Shown one piece after another: positions 36,265-45,032 of a DNA stretch of 64,000 nucleotides. The DNA comes from Solimonas variicoloris DSM 15731 (GTDB lineage Bacteria > Pseudomonadota > Gammaproteobacteria > Nevskiales > Nevskiaceae): contig NZ_KB907926.1 in assembly GCF_000382285.1 (NCBI RefSeq), positions 398,067 through 462,066 on the forward strand, in the 5' to 3' direction. Position 1 is the stretch's first letter. The number at the start of each line of letters is the position of its first letter. The notes beneath the pieces were generated by a model that saw only the letters and a list, made by a program, of their open reading frames with translations, was not told the origin of the DNA and did no database searches. Both the position numbers and the translations under genes were made by a program.

Positions 36265-37917
36265 ATGAGCTTTCAGGCCGATCTCGAAAAACTTCTCGGG
36301 CTCAAGGACGTCACGTACAAGTACGAATTGTCGAAAGCCGAGCTTTTCCACGAGGCGATCGCCAACGACCGCGGCCGCGTCCGCCGCGATGGCCCGAGCG
36401 ACGAGCGGAAGGCCTACCCGACCGTGCTGGGCGTCAACGGTCCGCTGGTCTACTACACCGATCCGGACTGCACGGGCCGCCGCACCAAGGACACCTACGC
36501 GGTGCAGTGGCCGGAAGTCGAAGGCGAGATCTGGTTCAAGGCCGACCTCAATCCCTACGATCCCCAGAAGTACGAGGGCCTGCTGCAGCGCGTCGTCGCG
36601 CATGTGAACGCGAAGAAGTCGACGCTGTACGTCAAGGACGTGTTCATGGGTTCCGACCCGGACTTCGCCGTGCCGTACCGCTTCGTCGGCGAGTACGCGA
36701 CGCACGCCATGTTCGCGCACAACATGTTCCCGAAGAACCTCAAGGGCGTGAAGGACGTCGACGCGCGCCGCTGGACGATGCTCAACGTGCCGAGCTTCGT
36801 CTGCGAGCCGGAACGTGACGGCTGCCGCGCCGAAGCGGCGGTGGTCATCGACACCCGCAACCGCATCTGCCTCGTCGCCGGCCGCGCCGACTACTGCGGC
36901 GTCGTCAAGAAGACCATCTTCACCGTCGGCAACTACCTGCTGCCGAAGCAGGGTCGCCTGTCGATGCACTGCTCGGCCAACGTCGGCGCCAAGGGCGACG
37001 CCGCGATCCTGTTCGGCCTTTCCGGCACCGGCAAGACCACGCTGTCGGCCGACGCCTCGCGCCGCCTGATCGGCGACGACGAGACGATCTGGTCGGACAA
37101 CGGCCTGTGCAATCTCGAGGACGGCTGCTACGCCAAGCTGATCAACCTCGACAAGGACGCCGAGCCGGTCATCGCCCAGGCGCTGTCGAAGCCGGGCACG
37201 ATCATCGAGAACGTGCCGCCGCTGCCGGGCAAGCGCATGGAAGAGTGCCATCCGGACGTGCTCGACCTGTTCGACGATTCGATCGCCGAGAACACCCGCT
37301 TCTCGTACCCGCTCGAAGCGAACCCGAACGTCATGCCGAACGGCCAGGGTCCGCATCCGCAGACCATCGTGCTGCTGACCGCCGACGCCTTCGGCGTGCT
37401 GCCGCCGATCTCGATCCTCGACGCGAAGGACGTCATGTACCACTTCGTGTCGGGCTTCACCGCACGCGTCGCCGGCACCGAAGTCGGCATCAGCGAGCCA
37501 ACGCCGACCTTCTCGGCCTGCTTCGGCGGCCCGTTCATGGCACAGAAGCCGAACGTCTACGCCAAGCTGCTCGCCGACAAGATGGAACATCACAAGGCGC
37601 GCTGCATCCTGCTCAACACCGGCTGGAGCGGCGGCTCGTATGGCGTCGGCAAGCGCATGTCGCTGAAGATCACGCGGGCGCTGCTCAACGCCGCGCTCAA
37701 CGGCGAGCTCGACAACGTCGAGACCGAGGAGCAGCCGATCCTCAAGCTGAAGATGCCGAAGTCCTGCCCGGGCGTCGACAGTGCGATCCTGAACCCGCGC
37801 AACACCTGGGCCGACAAGGACGCCTACGACGCGACGGCGATCAAGCTGCGCGACATGTTCCGCGACAACTTCAAGAAGAAGGGCTTCGCCGCGTTCGGCA
37901 TCGAAGAACGCATCTAG
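36265..37917 (+). CDS. pckA: phosphoenolpyruvate carboxykinase (ATP)
   Basis: Gluconeogenic enzyme turning oxaloacetate and ATP into PEP; 550 residues, cytoplasmic. The kinase-1a P-loop GLSGTGKTTLSAD is near residue 253, preceded by the metal and oxaloacetate region (MHCSANVG) and followed by IGDDETIWSDNG. The substrate-binding C-terminal half has NTGWSGGSYGVGKRM and FGIEERI at the end. The N-terminal YVKDVFMGSDPDFAVPYRFVGEYATHAMFAHNMF region is typical of ATP-type enzymes. A gagga ribosome-binding site lies six bases ahead. A bidirectionally placed strong hairpin separates it from the convergent kinase gene. Confidence 0.97.
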   Translation: MSFQADLEKLLGLKDVTYKYELSKAELFHEAIANDRGRVRRDGPSDERKAYPTVLGVNGPLVYYTDPDCTGRRTKDTYAVQWPEVEGEIWFKADLNPYDPQKYEGLLQRVVAHVNAKKSTLYVKDVFMGSDPDFAVPYRFVGEYATHAMFAHNMFPKNLKGVKDVDARRWTMLNVPSFVCEPERDGCRAEAAVVIDTRNRICLVAGRADYCGVVKKTIFTVGNYLLPKQGRLSMHCSANVGAKGDAAILFGLSGTGKTTLSADASRRLIGDDETIWSDNGLCNLEDGCYAKLINLDKDAEPVIAQALSKPGTIIENVPPLPGKRMEECHPDVLDLFDDSIAENTRFSYPLEANPNVMPNGQGPHPQTIVLLTADAFGVLPPISILDAKDVMYHFVSGFTARVAGTEVGISEPTPTFSACFGGPFMAQKPNVYAKLLADKMEHHKARCILLNTGWSGGSYGVGKRMSLKITRALLNAALNGELDNVETEEQPILKLKMPKSCPGVDSAILNPRNTWADKDAYDATAIKLRDMFRDNFKKKGFAAFGIEERI

Positions 37918-37935
37918 TCAGCACGCAGCAACCCG

Positions 37936-37967
37936 GGGCGGCGGCCGGCAACGGCCGCCGCCCTTTT
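37936..37967 (+). terminator. Rho-independent terminator after pckA
   Basis: GGGCGGCGGCCG (37936-37947) and CGGCCGCCGCCC (37952-37963) form a perfect 12-bp stem with a gcaa tetraloop, followed by TTTT. It lies between the convergent pckA and histidine kinase genes. Confidence 0.92.
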
Positions 37968-39343
37968 CATGGCGGCTCGTCCGCCGCCGCCGGCCGCACG
38001 GCCGGCAGCAGGCGCGCCGGCAGCACCACGACCAGCGTCGCGCCGCCCGCCTCGGAATCGCCGACCACGGCGCTGCCGCCGAGCCGTTCGGCGACACGGC
38101 GCACGATGTACAGTCCGAGCCCGGTGCCCGGCTCGGTCTCGCCGAGCCGCACGAAGCGCTCGAAGACGCGCACGCGCTGCGCCTCCGGAATGCCGCAGCC
38201 GTCGTCGGCGACCAGCAGCTGCAGGAAGCCGTCGCGCTCGCGCGCCTCGATCTTCACGCGCGTCGCCCCGCGCGCATGGCGGATCACGTTCTCGAGCAGG
38301 TTGCGCAGGATCAGATGCACCGCCTCCGGAAAGCGGGCGACGGCATCGGGCGCAACCTCGCAGGCGATCTCGATCGGCCGCGCCTCGATCTGCGGCGCCA
38401 GATCGCGCAGCACCAGCTCGACGACCGCCGACAGCGGCAGCGGCGCGCTCGGCGGCAGCGCCGCCGGCCAGGCCGAGAGGCGCGCGATCATCAGCAGCTC
38501 CTCGACCAGGCGCGCACAGGCGGCGCTGGCCGAGACGATGCGCTGCAGCACCAGCGCCACCTCGGCGCGGGTCTCGCGGCGCAGCAGCGCCTGGGCGTCG
38601 ACGCGAATCGCCGACAGCGGCGTGCGCAGCTCGTGCGCGGCGCTGTCGTTGAAGCGGCGCTCGTCGTCGAGCGCGGTCGCCAGACGCTGCAGCAGCACGT
38701 TGAAGGCGCCGGCCAGCGGCCGTACTTCCTCGGGCAGGCGCTCCGGCGCCAGCGGATCGAAATCGTCGGGATCGCGCCGGGCGATGCGGTCGGCCTCGCC
38801 GGCGACCTCGCGCATCGCGCGGCCGACGACCAGACTGATCCCGGCCGCCAGCAGCGGAAACACCACGGCCGCCGGCAGCAGCAGCCACAACGCCAGCGTG
38901 CGCGCGCCCTGCTGATGGTTCCAGGCCGGCGCCGCGACCAGCACGCGGCTGCCGTCGGCATCGGCGGCCGATGCGTAGACGCGCAGCACGCGGTGGCCGT
39001 CGAAGCGGTTGCTGTAGCCCTGGCGCAAGGCCGCCAGCGGTTCCGGCGCCAGTCCGGCCGAACGCGCCAGCAGGCGGCCGTCCGCCGTCCAGATCTGGAA
39101 CATCAGTTCCTCCGGACGCTCGGGCAGGCGCAGCGGCCCGCTGCCGCGGCGCTCGTCGATCAGCGCCGCGCACAGCGCCAGATCCTCGTCGAGATCGGCA
39201 CGGCCGGCATGGATGACGACACCGAGGCCGAGCGCGGTGAACAGCGCCCAGAGCACGGCGAGGACGATCAGGATGTCGCGCCGCAGACGGCGGCGGATCG
39301 ACAGCGGAGTCCGCCGGGATGCGGTCGTCAGCGCCTCAGGCAT
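37967..39343 (-). CDS. sensor histidine kinase, QseC/PmrB-like
   Basis: Inner-membrane sensor of 458 residues. Membrane spans at about 23-45 and 150-175 enclose a periplasmic sensor of some 100 residues with no recognised domain. HAMP follows, then the phosphorylated His237 in AAHELRTPLSAIRVDAQ, the N box LLENVIRHA, and ATP lid motifs DDGCGIP and GTGLGLYIVRRV. It overlaps its response regulator gene by eight bases. The AAHELRTPL form and partner type match QseC/PmrB-like kinases. The signal is unknown; in PmrB-like sensors it is Fe(III) or acid, which would fit the neighbouring cytochromes, but the periplasmic domain has no ExxE motif I can point to. Confidence 0.88.
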   Translation of the reverse strand: MPEALTTASRRTPLSIRRRLRRDILIVLAVLWALFTALGLGVVIHAGRADLDEDLALCAALIDERRGSGPLRLPERPEELMFQIWTADGRLLARSAGLAPEPLAALRQGYSNRFDGHRVLRVYASAADADGSRVLVAAPAWNHQQGARTLALWLLLPAAVVFPLLAAGISLVVGRAMREVAGEADRIARRDPDDFDPLAPERLPEEVRPLAGAFNVLLQRLATALDDERRFNDSAAHELRTPLSAIRVDAQALLRRETRAEVALVLQRIVSASAACARLVEELLMIARLSAWPAALPPSAPLPLSAVVELVLRDLAPQIEARPIEIACEVAPDAVARFPEAVHLILRNLLENVIRHARGATRVKIEARERDGFLQLLVADDGCGIPEAQRVRVFERFVRLGETEPGTGLGLYIVRRVAERLGGSAVVGDSEAGGATLVVVLPARLLPAVRPAAADEPP

Positions 39344-39998
39344 CGGCGTCGATCGTGTAGCCGAGGCCGCGCACCGTGCGCACCAGACTGCTGCCGAGGC
39401 GGCGGCGCAGGTGATGGACGTGAACTTCGACGGCGTTGCTCTCGACCTCCTCGCCGGCCGGATACAGCGCATCCTCGAGCTGGCGCCGCGTCAGCACGCG
39501 GCCGCGGCAGCGGATCAGCTCGACCAGCAGCGTGTAGGCGCGCGGCGGCAGCTCGACCGAGGCATCGCCGCGCCACACGCGGCGCGCGACCGGATCGATG
39601 CGCAAATCGCCGTGGCGCAGCTCGGCACCGCCGCGCTCGCAACTGCGCCGCGCGGCGGCGCGCATGCGCGCCAGCAGCTCGTCGAGGTCGAAGGGCTTGA
39701 CCAGATAGTCGTCGGCGCCGCGGTCGAGGCCGAGCACGCGGTCGCGCACCGTATCGCGCGCGGTGATGACGACGATGCCGGTCAGCGGATCGCGCTCGCG
39801 CAGGCGCGGAATCAGGTCCAGGCCCTCGCCGTCCGGCAGCTGGCGGTCGACCAGGACGATGCCGTACTGCGTGGTGTCGGCCGCGAGCCGGGCGGCGGCC
39901 AGCCCGCGATGCCAGTCGACGACGTAGCCCTCCTGACGGAGAGCGGCGAGCAGCGACGAGCCCAGCAGCGGATCGTCTTCGACGAGCAGAACACGCAT
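39336..39998 (-). CDS. OmpR-family response regulator, QseB/PmrA-like
   Basis: Response regulator of 220 residues. The receiver starts MRVLLVEDDPLLGSSLL with the acidic pair EDD, acceptor Asp in GIVLVDRQLPDGEG, and Lys in VKPFDLDELLAR. The DNA-binding domain has the winged-helix signature RAYTLLVELIRCRGRVLTRRQLE and SNAVEVHVHHLRRRLG, as in QseB and PmrA. The ATG at 39998 is the family start; another ATG at 40007 would add three residues. A CTTAAG-N5-CTTAAG box lies 25-41 bases upstream, so it likely regulates itself and the divergent redox genes. Confidence 0.92.
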   Translation of the reverse strand: MRVLLVEDDPLLGSSLLAALRQEGYVVDWHRGLAAARLAADTTQYGIVLVDRQLPDGEGLDLIPRLRERDPLTGIVVITARDTVRDRVLGLDRGADDYLVKPFDLDELLARMRAAARRSCERGGAELRHGDLRIDPVARRVWRGDASVELPPRAYTLLVELIRCRGRVLTRRQLEDALYPAGEEVESNAVEVHVHHLRRRLGSSLVRTVRGLGYTIDADA

Positions 39999-40022
39999 GC
40001 CGGGCATTATGGCGCGGGCGGA

Positions 40023-40039
40023 CTTAAGCAGTTCTTAAG
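40023..40039. promoter_or_regulatory. PmrA/QseB-type box
   Basis: Two perfect CTTAAG hexamers (40023-40028 and 40034-40039) separated by cagtt, an 11-bp direct repeat. This is the known binding pattern of PmrA/BasR-type regulators. It lies in the 74-base divergent spacer between the response regulator gene and the cytochrome b561 gene, placed to act on both. Confidence 0.85.
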
Positions 40040-40072
40040 ATCACCGCCCTAGCGTTGCCGCGACCCTCCCGC

Positions 40073-40618
40073 ATGAGCGCTCGCGTGCCGTCCCGACATC
40101 CTCGTCCGCTGATCTGGTTCCACTGGCTGACCCTGCTGCTGGTGCTCACTGCCGTGCTCGTCGCCCTGAGCCGCGAGTGGATCGACAGCCGCGAGCTGCG
40201 CGCCCTGCTGCTCGACGCGCACCGGCAGATCGGCCTCGTGGTGTTCGGGCTGACACTGGTGCGGCTGCTCTGGCGCGGTCGCGGCGAACACGCCTTCGCG
40301 GCTGATGCCGACGGCGCCCACCGCTGGCTGGTGCGCGGCTCGCACGCCTCGTTCTACCTGTTGCTCGCCGTGCTGCCGGTGCTCGGCCTGCTCGCCTCGC
40401 AGGCGCGCGGACAGGCCGTGCACCTGCTCGGCCTGCCGCTGCCGACGCTGCTGGCGCGCAACCGCGATCTCGCCGAGCAGATCACCGAAATCCACGAATG
40501 GAGCGCCTGGAGCCTGCTGGCGCTCGCCGCCGGCCACGCTGCCGCCGCGCTCTGGCACCACTACATCCGCGGCGACGACACCCTGCGTCGCATGTTGCCC
40601 TCGCCGCGAATCCGCTGA
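40073..40618 (+). CDS. cytochrome b561 family protein
   Basis: Di-heme b-type inner-membrane cytochrome of 181 residues with four helices. Candidate heme ligands are His17 of IWFHWLTLL, the His in LLDAHRQIGLVVFGL, the His in GSHASFYLLLAVLPVLGLL and that in EIHEWSAWSLLALAAGHAAAALWHH. It can pass electrons between the quinone pool and periplasmic cytochromes. It starts the divergent operon controlled by the PmrA-type box and lies 22 bases ahead of the cytochrome-porin gene. Family membership is clear; direction of electron flow is not. Confidence 0.88.
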   Translation: MSARVPSRHPRPLIWFHWLTLLLVLTAVLVALSREWIDSRELRALLLDAHRQIGLVVFGLTLVRLLWRGRGEHAFAADADGAHRWLVRGSHASFYLLLAVLPVLGLLASQARGQAVHLLGLPLPTLLARNRDLAEQITEIHEWSAWSLLALAAGHAAAALWHHYIRGDDTLRRMLPSPRIR

Positions 40619-40640
40619 ACGACACCACAGGAGAGTCCGC

Positions 40641-41975
40641 ATGTCGCTGTCCGCTGTTCGCGCTTCCACGCTGCTCCGGGGGCTGCTCGCAGGCCTCGGT
40701 CTGCTGCTCGCAGGCCAGGCCCAGGCCCTGCCCGCTTACGCCCGCCAGACCGGCCAGGACTGCGGCGCCTGCCACGTCGGCGCCTTCGGTCCGCAGCTGA
40801 CGCCGTACGGCCAGCGCTTCAAGCTGGGCGGCTACAGCGACGGCGATACCCGCAGCCTGCCGCTGTCGGCGATGTTCGTCGGCACCTTCACGCACACCCA
40901 GCAGAACCTCGACGAAGCGCCGGCCCGGCATTACGACACCAACGACAACTTCGCCGCGCAGGAAGCCTCGGTGTTCCTCGCCGGCCGCCTCGCCGATCAC
41001 CTCGGCAGCTTCACTCAGGTGACGTACTCGGGCATCGACCGCAAGTGGGCCTGGGATAACCTCGACATCCGCTACGCGCGCGACCTCACCGCCTACGGCA
41101 AGGACCTGACCGTCGGCGTGTCGCTGAACAACAACCCGGGCATCACCGATCCCTGGAACACGCTGCCGGCCTGGGGCTTCCCGTACGTCGGCTCCGATCT
41201 CGCACCGGAAGCGCCGGCCGCGCCGCTGCTCGCCGGCGGCCTCGAAACGCAGGTGCTCGGCCTCAACGCCTACGCCCTGCTCGACCAGCGCTGGTACGCC
41301 GAACTCGGCGCCTACCGCTCGCCCGGCCACTCGCTGCTCGACAGCCTCGGCGTGCCCAAGGACGATCTGGCGCGCACCGCCGGCCTGACGCCATACCTGC
41401 GCCTGGCCTATACGCGCGACCTGCATCGCCAGAACTACTCGGTCGGCCTGGTCGGCATGAGTTCCGACATCTCGCAGCCCGGCAGCTCGGCGCACGACCG
41501 CTACGACGACATCGGCATCGACGGCTCGTACCAGTTCCTTGGCACGCGCCGCGACATCTTCACCCTCAACGGCCTTGCCGTGCGCGAGAAGCAGACGCTG
41601 TCGGCCAGCCTCGACACCGGCGACGCCGGCAAGAAGAGCCAGAACCTGACGAGCTACAGCCTCAACGCCTCGTACTACCGCGACCAGACCTACGGCGCCA
41701 CGCTCGGCTACTTCGCCACCGACGGCAGCCGCGACACGACGCTGTACGGCGACAGCGTCGCCGGCCGTCCGAACACGCGCGGCGAGATCCTGCAGCTCGA
41801 CTACACGCCGCTCGGCAAGGAAAACTCGTGGCTGGCGCCGAACCTCAACCTGCGTCTCGGCCTGCAGTACACGCTGTACAACCGCTATGACGGCAAGAGC
41901 AGCAATTACGACGGTGCCGGCCGCAGCGCGTCCGACAACAACACGCTGCTGGCCTTCCTGTGGATGAGCTTCTGA
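40641..41975 (+). CDS. outer-membrane cytochrome-porin fusion, Cyc2-like
   Basis: Exported protein of 444 residues. The signal peptide ends at QAQA (about residue 29) and is followed at once by a single c-type heme site, QTGQDCGACHVGAFGP (Cys41, Cys44, His45). The rest is a beta-barrel, seen as alternating strands such as YSVGLVGMSSDI, YSLNASYYRD, TYGATLGYFATDG and a C-terminal TLLAFLWMSF ending in Phe. A heme joined to a porin in one chain is the plan of Cyc2, the outer-membrane Fe(II) oxidase of iron oxidisers. Ribosome-binding site cagga is present. The stop overlaps the next cytochrome gene (TGATG). Whether iron is the substrate is not shown by the sequence. Confidence 0.8.
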   Translation: MSLSAVRASTLLRGLLAGLGLLLAGQAQALPAYARQTGQDCGACHVGAFGPQLTPYGQRFKLGGYSDGDTRSLPLSAMFVGTFTHTQQNLDEAPARHYDTNDNFAAQEASVFLAGRLADHLGSFTQVTYSGIDRKWAWDNLDIRYARDLTAYGKDLTVGVSLNNNPGITDPWNTLPAWGFPYVGSDLAPEAPAAPLLAGGLETQVLGLNAYALLDQRWYAELGAYRSPGHSLLDSLGVPKDDLARTAGLTPYLRLAYTRDLHRQNYSVGLVGMSSDISQPGSSAHDRYDDIGIDGSYQFLGTRRDIFTLNGLAVREKQTLSASLDTGDAGKKSQNLTSYSLNASYYRDQTYGATLGYFATDGSRDTTLYGDSVAGRPNTRGEILQLDYTPLGKENSWLAPNLNLRLGLQYTLYNRYDGKSSNYDGAGRSASDNNTLLAFLWMSF

Positions 41976-42349
41976 TGCGTACCACCGGTTTCATGATTGC
42001 GGCGCTCCTGCTCGCCGCGGCGGGCAGCGGCCCGGCCCGCGCCGACGTCAATCGCGGCGCCGATCTCTATGACGAGAACTGCGCCGAGTGCCACAGCCTC
42101 GCCAAGCCGCTGAAGAACAAAAAGGGCCCAGGCCTGGTCGGCGTCGTCGGCCGCAACGCGGCCAGCGTGCCGGACTTCAATTATTCGGACGCGTTGCGCG
42201 CATCGAAGCTGGTCTGGACCCCGGACCAGCTCGACGCCTACCTGCGCGCGCCGAAGATGCTGGTGCCCGGCGGCAAGATGAAGTTCGACGGCATGGACAA
42301 GGCCGACGAGCGCCGCGACCTGATCGAGTTCCTCGGCACCCAGCGCTAA
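41975..42349 (+). CDS. periplasmic class I cytochrome c
   Basis: Exported mono-heme cytochrome of 124 residues. Signal peptide to about residue 23 (ARA), heme-binding Cys36-x-x-Cys39-His40 (CAECH) and axial Met102 in PGGKMKF, typical of cytochromes c2 and c550. It is translationally coupled to the outer-membrane cytochrome-porin, so it is the natural periplasmic electron partner between that protein and cytochrome b561. A strong GC hairpin follows the stop. Confidence 0.92.
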   Translation: MRTTGFMIAALLLAAAGSGPARADVNRGADLYDENCAECHSLAKPLKNKKGPGLVGVVGRNAASVPDFNYSDALRASKLVWTPDQLDAYLRAPKMLVPGGKMKFDGMDKADERRDLIEFLGTQR

Positions 42350-42362
42350 AAAAAGCCGCATC

Positions 42363-42392
42363 GTCCCCGCCCGCGAGCGCACGGGCGGGGAC
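42363..42392. terminator. strong GC hairpin after the cytochrome c gene
   Basis: GTCCCCGCCCG (42363-42373) and CGGGCGGGGAC (42382-42392) form a perfect 11-bp stem with an eight-base loop. There is no T-run on the plus strand; the A-run (42350-42355) before the stem would read as T on the minus strand. It may end the redox operon inefficiently or act on RNA stability. Confidence 0.5.
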
Positions 42393-42415
42393 GCTTGCGG
42401 TATCGTTGCCGGGCC

Positions 42416-43045
42416 ATGAATCCCGTCAATCGCATCTTCTGCATCGGCAAGAACTACGCCGATCACGTCACCGAACTCGCCCATCTCGGCTACGCGCCGG
42501 ACGGCGAGTGCGTGATCTTCATGAAGCCGGTTTCGGCACTGGTCGAGGAAGGCACGCCGATCGCCTTGCCGAAGGGTCGCGGCGCGATTCACCACGAGGC
42601 CGAACTGGTCGTGCAGCTGACCGGCGGCGGCCGCGACATTCCGCTCGCCGAGGCGCTCGACTGCGTCGCCGGCATCACGCTCGGCCTGGACCTGACGCTG
42701 CGCGACCTGCAGACCGAGCTGAAGAACAAGGGCAAGCCCTGGGAGCTGGCCAAGGCCTTCGACGGCTCGGCGCCGCTCGGCGACGTGCAGCCGTACCTGA
42801 ACCAGGATCTGCAGAAGCTCGAATTCACCTGCCACGTCAACGGCAAGCTGCGCCAGCACGGCAGGACCGCGGACATGCTCTACCCGGTCGCGCAGCAGAT
42901 TCACATCCTCTCGCAGACCTGGGCGCTCGAACCCGGCGACCTGATCTACACCGGCACGCCCAAGGGCGTCGGGCCGCTCGAAGCCGGCGACGAGATCGTG
43001 CTCGAGAGCCGCGGCATCGGCCGCTTCGCCTGGAGATGCGTCTGA
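42416..43045 (+). CDS. fumarylacetoacetate hydrolase family protein
   Basis: Soluble enzyme of 209 residues with the FAH fold. It starts RIFCIGKNYADHVTELAHLG and has the metal-binding acidic residues in IHHEAELVVQL (HExE) and later GLDLTLRDLQ, then TGTPKGVGPLEAGDEI near the C-terminus. Members act as oxaloacetate decarboxylases, acylpyruvate hydrolases or isomerases; the YcgM-like short form is closest in length. Its stop overlaps the DUF502 gene (TGATG). The exact substrate cannot be given. Confidence 0.88.
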   Translation: MNPVNRIFCIGKNYADHVTELAHLGYAPDGECVIFMKPVSALVEEGTPIALPKGRGAIHHEAELVVQLTGGGRDIPLAEALDCVAGITLGLDLTLRDLQTELKNKGKPWELAKAFDGSAPLGDVQPYLNQDLQKLEFTCHVNGKLRQHGRTADMLYPVAQQIHILSQTWALEPGDLIYTGTPKGVGPLEAGDEIVLESRGIGRFAWRCV

Positions 43046-43713
43046 TGGATCCGTCGCCGCTGATCTCCGGCGCGGCCCGCATGACCGCGCGCAAGGCCGT
43101 CTCGATCTTCCTGACAGGCCTGTTCGCGATCCTGCCGATCCTGGTCACGATCAGCCTCGTGATGTGGCTGATCGGCGCCGCCGAATCGGTGTTCGGCGGC
43201 GTGCTCAGCGTGCTGCTGCCGGGCGGCCTGTACCAGCGCGGCATGGGCCTGGTGATCGCCATCGGCCTGATCTTTTTCGTCGGCCTGGCGATGCAGGGCA
43301 TCGTCTCCAAGCAGGTGCTGGTCTGGGTCGACCAGCAGCTGAACCGCATCCCGCTGATCAAGACCATCTACGGCGCGGTGCGCGATCTCACCGATCTGGT
43401 TTCGAACAAGGGCGGCCAGAAGCTCGGCAAGGTCGTCATGCTGCAGTGGCCGGGCCAGCCGATCCGCCTGGTCGGTTTCGTCACGCTCGAAGATCTGAGC
43501 CGCTTCGAGATCGCCGCCGAAGAGGATTGCGTGGCGGTCTACATGCCGATGAGCTACCAGATCGGCGGCTACACCGTGTTCGTGCCGCGCAAGTACCTCA
43601 CGCCGCTCGACATGAGCCTCGAGGACGCGATGCGCTTCGTCATCACCGCCGGCGTCTCGCGCTCCGACAACGGCCTGCGCGGCGCGCCGATGCCGAACAC
43701 GCCGCCGCTCTGA
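43045..43713 (+). CDS. DUF502 family membrane protein
   Basis: Membrane protein of 222 residues with two spans in the N-terminal half (FLTGLFAILPILVTISLVMWLI and GMGLVIAIGLIFFVGLAMQGI) and a soluble C-terminal domain. The family pattern IPLIKTIYGAVRDLTDLV and VFVPRKYLTPLDMSLEDAMRFVITAGVS is clear. Its function is unknown across bacteria. It overlaps the FAH-type gene and lies 22 bases ahead of the AmpG-like permease, so these three are probably co-transcribed. Confidence 0.87.
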   Translation: MDPSPLISGAARMTARKAVSIFLTGLFAILPILVTISLVMWLIGAAESVFGGVLSVLLPGGLYQRGMGLVIAIGLIFFVGLAMQGIVSKQVLVWVDQQLNRIPLIKTIYGAVRDLTDLVSNKGGQKLGKVVMLQWPGQPIRLVGFVTLEDLSRFEIAAEEDCVAVYMPMSYQIGGYTVFVPRKYLTPLDMSLEDAMRFVITAGVSRSDNGLRGAPMPNTPPL

Positions 43714-43735
43714 ACCGGCTGCCGCCCCGCGCCGC

Positions 43736-44998
43736 ATGAGCCGCGCCTACACGCTGGGCCTGCTCGCGGCGCTGTATGTCGCGCAGGGCCTGCCCTACGG
43801 TTTCTTCACGCAGGCACTGCCGGTGCTGATGCGCGAGATGGGCTACTCGCTGGTCCGCATCGGCGCGACCAGCCTGCTGTTCCTGCCGTGGGCGCTGAAG
43901 TTTCTGTGGGCGCCGTACGTCGATCACTACGGCACGCGCCGGCAGTGGCTGCTGCCGCTGCAGCTCGCCGCCGCCGCCGGCGCTGCGCTGCTCGCCGCGC
44001 TGGAGATCTCGACCTCGCTGCGCTGGGTGTTCGCCGCGCTGGCGCTCTTCAACCTGATCGCGGCGACCCAGGACATCGCCACCGACGGCCTCGCCGTCAA
44101 CCTGCTCGGGCCGCGCGAGCGCGGTCTCGGCAACGGCATCCAGGTCGGCGGCTACCGCCTCGGCATGATCGTCGGCGGCGGTCTGCTGCTGTGGATCTAC
44201 GCCGTCGCCGGCTGGCGGCCGATGTTCGTGGCGATGGCGGCGCTGCTGCTGCTGACCGTGTTGCCGGTGCTGCGCCTGCGCGAGCCGCGCCGCGCCGCGG
44301 TCGCGCCGGCGCCGCGGGCAGTGGCGCTGGCCGGCGGCTGGTGGTCGCGCCTGCGCCGCCCCGGCGTGCTGCCGTTCCTGGCGCTGATCTCGTTCTACAA
44401 GTTCGGCGACTCGATGGGCGCCGCGCTGGTCGGCCCGTTCATGAAGGACAGCGGCTTCGGCCTGGCGCAGATCGCGCTGATCAAGGGCACGCTGGCCTCG
44501 GTCAGCGCCCTGTCCGGCGCCGCGCTCGGCGGCTGGCTGGCGTTCCGCTGGGGCCGCCGGCGCGCGCTGCTGATCGGTGGCCTGGCGCAGACCTTGAGCC
44601 TGGCGATGTACGCGCTCGCGGCGCTGGCCGCCGGCGGCTCCGGCTTCGGTTACGCGCTGACCGTCGCCGCCTGCATCGCCGAACATGTGCTCGGCGGCAT
44701 CGCCACCGTCGCCCTGTTCACGCTGATGATGGACGCCGCCGAACCCGAGCACGCCGGTACCGACTACAGCCTGCTCGCCTGCACCGTGGCCATCGCGCAG
44801 GGCCTCGCGTCGATGGGGGCCGGCGTCGTCGCCGAAGTCGGCGGCTATCCGCTGATGTTCGGGGCCAGCGTCGCGCTGTCCGCCGCCGGCTGCATCGCGC
44901 TGGTCCGCGCGCTCGATCGCGGCGCCGGCCCGGCACGGCTGGCCGACGTCTGGCGATCATCGCCGGCCGGACCGGCGCCCGAACGTCTCGCCACCTGA
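43736..44998 (+). CDS. AmpG-like MFS permease
   Basis: Twelve-span inner-membrane permease of 420 residues from the PAT (AmpG-like) branch. The start LGLLAALYVAQGLPYGFFTQALPVLMREMG and WALKFLWAPYVDHYGTRRQWLLPLQ, plus QDIATDGLAVNLL, are typical. AmpG brings anhydromuropeptides into the cell for wall recycling; other members carry acetyl-CoA or siderophores, so the substrate is left open. It converges with the der gene. Confidence 0.82.
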   Translation: MSRAYTLGLLAALYVAQGLPYGFFTQALPVLMREMGYSLVRIGATSLLFLPWALKFLWAPYVDHYGTRRQWLLPLQLAAAAGAALLAALEISTSLRWVFAALALFNLIAATQDIATDGLAVNLLGPRERGLGNGIQVGGYRLGMIVGGGLLLWIYAVAGWRPMFVAMAALLLLTVLPVLRLREPRRAAVAPAPRAVALAGGWWSRLRRPGVLPFLALISFYKFGDSMGAALVGPFMKDSGFGLAQIALIKGTLASVSALSGAALGGWLAFRWGRRRALLIGGLAQTLSLAMYALAALAAGGSGFGYALTVAACIAEHVLGGIATVALFTLMMDAAEPEHAGTDYSLLACTVAIAQGLASMGAGVVAEVGGYPLMFGASVALSAAGCIALVRALDRGAGPARLADVWRSSPAGPAPERLAT

Positions 44999-45032
44999 GA
45001 GGAGCCGGCCCGCGTGACCGTTTCGGCGGCGG

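Noticed and set aside
42363..42392. Hairpin as a normal forward Rho-independent terminator
   Set aside because: The stem is strong but no T-run follows on the plus strand; kept only as a hairpin of uncertain role.
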